64,000 bases of DNA from NCBI RefSeq assembly GCF_030915505.1, contig NZ_CP133265.1:4306001-4370000 (forward strand), given 5' to 3'. Origin of the DNA: Neobacillus sp. OS1-2. GTDB taxonomy: Bacteria; Bacillota; Bacilli; Bacillales; Cytobacillaceae. A model generated the notes under the pieces. The model did not search any database and was not told the origin of the DNA. It was given only the letters and a program-made list of their open reading frames with translations. Below, piece by piece: positions 60,791 to 64,000 of this stretch. Both the position numbers and the translations under genes were made by a program. Each line of letters starts with the position of its first letter. Positions within the stretch are counted from its first letter, which is position 1.

Positions 60791-61831
60791 ATGGATATAA
60801 TCAATCCAATGGATATAATGAAGCCCATTCATTTAAGTACGAAAGAATTAGATGAGTCTCTACCGTTAACATCTGTTGAAATGGCTAAACTTTGGGCTAC
60901 ATACGTGGGAAACAGTATGTCCAGTCAGATACTAAGTTATTATCTTCAACATTGCGAGGATCCCTATATTCGGACGTTGTTGGAAAATGGTTTAGCCTTA
61001 TCACAGGACTTCAACAAGAGGATTGAAGGATTTTTTCAGAAAGATGATTTCCCGATACCAATAGGTTTTACGAAAGAGGATGTCAATCTTGGTGCCCCGC
61101 GTTTATATGAAGATGCTTTCTATGTGCATTATTTAAAATATGCGGCGAAGGCCGGACTAAGTCTTTACGCTGTGGCGGTTCCATTAGGCATGCGGGAAGA
61201 TCTTAGGGAATTTTTTGTTTATTGCAATCAATGCACGTCCCTCTTTTTAGGGCAAATTAATAATGTTTTATTTGAAAAGAAATTAATCGCAAAACCACCG
61301 ATGATCCCTACACCGAATGGAAGCGACTTTATTCAAAAGCAAAATTATTTAAATGGGTTTGTAGGAGATGTCAGACCATTACATGCATTAGAAATTACCC
61401 ACCTGTATGATAACATTGAGAACAATGCAACAAGTAAGGCGTTATTATTAGGATTTTACCAGACTGTGAAAGATGAAAAGATTAAAGCCTTGTTTAAACG
61501 GGGGTTGGACATGACGGATAAATCGGTAAAGCAGTACATGGAAAAACTTCACACCGAAAACTTGCAAACTCCGTCATATATTGACCATTTAGTTACCCCG
61601 TCCACCTATCCACCTTTTTCGGATAAAATCATGTTATTTCATAAAGTGGACATGTTCTCAATGAAGATTAGATCGTTTGGAAACTCATTGGCGGTTAACG
61701 GTAGAAGAGACTTAGCCATGTTATACGGAAGAACTCTTGTAAACATTGGCTTATTCGTTGATGATGGGGCAAATATTTTAATTGAAAAAGGGTGGATGGA
61801 ATCACCGCCAAAAGCATTTGACAGAACTTAA
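60791..61831 (+). CDS. DUF3231-family protein (two tandem domains)
   Basis: 346 residues with two DUF3231 repeats: 'LTSVEMAKLWATYVGNSMSSQILSYYLQHCEDP' and 'LHALEITHLYDNIENNATSKALLLGFYQTVKDEK', each four-helix, each ending with 'GWMESPP'/'KLIAKPP'-like tails. AAAAGGGGG is 7 bases before ATG 60791, arguing against the upstream in-frame start at 60749. Downstream of the permease gene and possibly co-transcribed. Confidence 0.85.
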   Translation: MDIINPMDIMKPIHLSTKELDESLPLTSVEMAKLWATYVGNSMSSQILSYYLQHCEDPYIRTLLENGLALSQDFNKRIEGFFQKDDFPIPIGFTKEDVNLGAPRLYEDAFYVHYLKYAAKAGLSLYAVAVPLGMREDLREFFVYCNQCTSLFLGQINNVLFEKKLIAKPPMIPTPNGSDFIQKQNYLNGFVGDVRPLHALEITHLYDNIENNATSKALLLGFYQTVKDEKIKALFKRGLDMTDKSVKQYMEKLHTENLQTPSYIDHLVTPSTYPPFSDKIMLFHKVDMFSMKIRSFGNSLAVNGRRDLAMLYGRTLVNIGLFVDDGANILIEKGWMESPPKAFDRT

Positions 61832-61887
61832 TAGGAACATTTCATTCTCTTTATCGTTAGTAATGAAAACCATTTCTAAGGGGACCA

Positions 61888-62835
61888 ATGATGAGAATTC
61901 GTTTTGGCTATGTGGCGAATGCACTAGGTTTATGGGATGCTAGTCCATCAAAAGCGTTAACCTTTGCTCGGTATTCGGCCCTTCCTAAACACGAGCGAAT
62001 GGAAAAGCTCAAAGCAGTAACGAGCAAAAATTTACAGCATACAAAAAGAATCTTGCACTATAATATCGCACACGAAATCAAATTATATCGATTTTCTAGC
62101 TCACTAGTTCCCTTAGCTACCCATCCAGAAGTCATGTGGGATTTTGTTACTCCTTTCAAAACAGAATGGGAGGAACTGGGACAATTGATCCAACAATTTC
62201 AACTCCGCCCAAGCTTTCATCCGAATCAATTTACACTGTTCACAAGTCCTCGCGCGGAAGTGACGATGAATGCTGTAAAGGATATGGAATTCCACTATAA
62301 AATGCTTGAAGCAATGAATGCACTAGAAAGAGGGATTATCAATATACATATCGGCGGTGCTTACGGTGACAAGGAAACTTCATTAGCCCGTTTTCATCAA
62401 AATCTAAAACAATTACCCCATGAGGTAAAGAAGCAGATGACGCTGGAAAATGATGATAAAACCTATGATGTCAAAGAAACCTTGAATACTTGTGAAAAAG
62501 AAAAGGTCCCCATGATTCTTGATTATCACCACTATATGGCGAATCAAGGGGAAATTGACCTTACGCTTTTTTTACAACGGATCTTTAACACATGGAATAC
62601 GATACCAAAGGTTCATATTTCTTCACCAAAATCAGATCAAGCCTATCGTTCCCATGCCGATTTTGTCTCATTTGAATTCATCCACCCTTTTTTAAAAATG
62701 GCAAAGGAGCTTAATCAAGACTTTGACATTATGATTGAAGCGAAGAAGAAGAACCTGGCGATGTTGCAGCTTATTGATGACATAGCCTCCATCCGGGGAG
62801 TCAAACGTCTATCCGGCGGTGAGGTGGAATGGTGA
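61888..62835 (+). CDS. uvsE: UV damage endonuclease UvsE
   Basis: 315-residue TIM-barrel repair nuclease that cuts 5' of UV photoproducts. '[24 protein letters not shown]', '[12 protein letters not shown]' (metal His plus the DNA-probing Gln-Phe), '[16 protein letters not shown]', '[10 protein letters not shown]', 'LDYHHY', 'VHISSPK' (metal-bridging Lys) and 'DIMIEAKKK' are present. ATG 61888 and 61891 are adjacent. Followed 28 bases later by a diverged paralogue. Confidence 0.92.
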   Translation: MMRIRFGYVANALGLWDASPSKALTFARYSALPKHERMEKLKAVTSKNLQHTKRILHYNIAHEIKLYRFSSSLVPLATHPEVMWDFVTPFKTEWEELGQLIQQFQLRPSFHPNQFTLFTSPRAEVTMNAVKDMEFHYKMLEAMNALERGIINIHIGGAYGDKETSLARFHQNLKQLPHEVKKQMTLENDDKTYDVKETLNTCEKEKVPMILDYHHYMANQGEIDLTLFLQRIFNTWNTIPKVHISSPKSDQAYRSHADFVSFEFIHPFLKMAKELNQDFDIMIEAKKKNLAMLQLIDDIASIRGVKRLSGGEVEW

Positions 62836-62863
62836 CGAAAAGGCAAAGGATTGAGGTAAATAA

Positions 62864-63829
62864 ATGACCCTCGTACGTTTAGGATATGTAGCTATGAGCA
62901 TGGAATTAAAAAACGCTTCACCCTCGCAAACGATGACCTTTACCCAATTCCAGAAAATTGATGATCGCGCAGCAGCGATTCGGAAACTGGAACGGATTTC
63001 GCAGTCAAATTTACACCATACACTTAGAATTTTAAAGCATAATGCTGCGTCCGAGATTCATTTCTATCGGTTAACTTCACGTCTTATTCCACTAGCCAAC
63101 CATGAGGAACTCCTTGATTGGAATTATGTAAAGCCATTGCAGAATCAACTGCGTGAGGTTGGCGATTTTGCCAAAGAACATGACATACGAATCGATTTCC
63201 ATCCTGATCACTTTGTTCTTATCAATTCTATGAAGAAAGATGTTTTAAAAAACTCAATTCAAACGTTGAAAATGCATTATTTATTATTAAAGGGAATGGG
63301 GATTGATCCCACCAACCGTTGTGTGATGCATGTGGGGGGCAATTATAAAGAAACCGAAACGTCACTTGAACGATTTATCGATAATTGGATGGTTGTGCCC
63401 AGGTCGATTCAAAAAATGATCATGCTAGAAAATGATGATACGTCGTTCACCCTTGAAGATACACTTTACTTGTGTGAAAAATTGGATATTCCGCTTGTGT
63501 TCGATTATCATCATCACTTGGCACATCATCGAAATGACCATTGGGAAGACCATTGGGCTCGTGTCGTCCAAACATGGAGGAATGCATCCCTTCCATTAAA
63601 AATGCATATCTCCAGTCCAAAAAGCCAACAGACTTTCCGCCACCATGCAGATTTTGTGGACATGGAAATGTTTTTTCAATTTCTAAAAGAAATCAAGGGC
63701 AGCCTCCCGCAGATTGATTGCATGATTGAGGCCAAGAGAAAAGACGAAGCCCTGTTTCAACTAATGGAAGAGATTAAAACGAGGGATGATGTAGACATCA
63801 TTGATGGCTCGTCTTTTTATTTGAAATAA
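62864..63829 (+). CDS. Second UvsE-family endonuclease, diverged tandem paralogue
   Basis: 321 residues, collinear with the gene before it: 'VRLGYVAMSMELKNASPSQTMTF', 'DFHPDHFVLINS', 'CVMHVGGNYKETETSLERF', 'MLENDDTSF', 'FDYHHHLAHHRNDHWEDHW', 'MHISSPKS' and 'CMIEAKRKD'. Metal-binding residues are kept. The lesion-probing Gln of the HPxQF motif is His, and the Asn of 'GYVAN' is lost. Same operon as uvsE. Possibly a different lesion preference. Confidence 0.9.
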   Translation: MTLVRLGYVAMSMELKNASPSQTMTFTQFQKIDDRAAAIRKLERISQSNLHHTLRILKHNAASEIHFYRLTSRLIPLANHEELLDWNYVKPLQNQLREVGDFAKEHDIRIDFHPDHFVLINSMKKDVLKNSIQTLKMHYLLLKGMGIDPTNRCVMHVGGNYKETETSLERFIDNWMVVPRSIQKMIMLENDDTSFTLEDTLYLCEKLDIPLVFDYHHHLAHHRNDHWEDHWARVVQTWRNASLPLKMHISSPKSQQTFRHHADFVDMEMFFQFLKEIKGSLPQIDCMIEAKRKDEALFQLMEEIKTRDDVDIIDGSSFYLK

Positions 63830-63933
63830 TATAAAGAAGATGTTCCTCCAAAATACAGCGTTTATTTTTTTTGAAATATAATGTCCCACTTCAGTGTAAA
63901 CTAAAGAAAAATGATGGTGAAGGGGCATATGCG

Positions 63934-64000
63934 ATGAAATCAATTAAACCGATTAAGATTCATTCGAGAATAACTTCTCCTACTAATGAATTGTTGACAT
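63934..64000 (+). CDS. Start of an unidentified gene, 3' partial
   Basis: ATG 63934, 9 bases after GGTGAAGGGG, reads MKSIKPIKIHSRITSPTNEL and stays open to the window end. Too short to identify. It could equally be a chance frame, but the ribosome binding site is good. Confidence 0.5.
   Translation, partial: MKSIKPIKIHSRITSPTNELLT

Noticed and set aside
1..64000. CRISPR arrays, tRNA or rRNA genes, prophage modules
   Set aside because: No regularly spaced repeats of 25-40 bases, no tRNA- or rRNA-like stretches, and no integrase, portal, terminase or tail genes were seen.

Overview
The window comes from a spore-forming, low-GC Gram-positive bacterium of the Bacillaceae (a Bacillus or Neobacillus-like genome). 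Signs are a GerA-type germinant receptor operon, YjcZ-type small proteins, a BceRSAB module, coproheme decarboxylase HemQ, SstT, UvsE, strong AGGAGG-type ribosome binding sites and T-tailed intrinsic terminators. I see no tRNA, rRNA, CRISPR array or prophage.

Layout. 1-3.7 kb: germinant receptor operon (A subunit cut by the window edge, C lipoprotein, small membrane protein, B subunit). 3.8-5.2 kb: GNAT acetyltransferase and an SPW-repeat protein. 5.3-9.7 kb: bceRS-bceAB peptide-antibiotic sensing and detoxification module, with a perfect BceR-type box before bceA. 9.7-10.4 kb: repeat-rich spacer. 10.4-11.2 kb: methyltransferase. 11.3-20.1 kb: AI-2 uptake locus (cupin-lsrK-lsrR divergent from lsrACDBF, lsrF frameshifted). 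20.2-22.07 kb: a group IIC intron directly after the lsr terminator, with a frameshifted maturase. 22.3-37.1 kb: an IclR regulator and two catabolic/transport operons (Zn-alcohol dehydrogenase, two amidohydrolase-fold proteins, Liv ABC importer; then SDR, quinone oxidoreductase, aldehyde dehydrogenase, TPP enzyme, PRISE-like reductase). 37.4-46.3 kb: DinB protein, flavoprotein, TetR-HrtBA-like efflux module, MFS transporter, small and broken membrane genes. 46.4-64 kb: macro-domain protein, VWA protein, polysaccharide deacetylase, nitronate monooxygenase-like protein, YjcZ proteins, SstT, HpaB-like oxygenase, hemQ, DUF proteins, amino-acid permease and two tandem UvsE paralogues.

The best candidate for an undescribed system is the 22.3-37.1 kb regulon. 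Both operons start from near-identical promoters: a -35/17 bp/-10 core, then two 17-bp palindromes exactly 20 bp apart, beginning 6 bp after the -10. One repressor, most simply the adjacent IclR protein, should therefore control import and breakdown of one unknown carbonyl or cyclic substrate. The second amidohydrolase-fold protein has lost every metal ligand kept by its neighbour.

Four loci (lsrF, the intron maturase, a small membrane protein, a YwaF-like protein) carry five disruptions. Each is repaired by adding one base, usually in a short homopolymer. This could be gene decay, but the uniform direction also fits deletion errors in the assembly.
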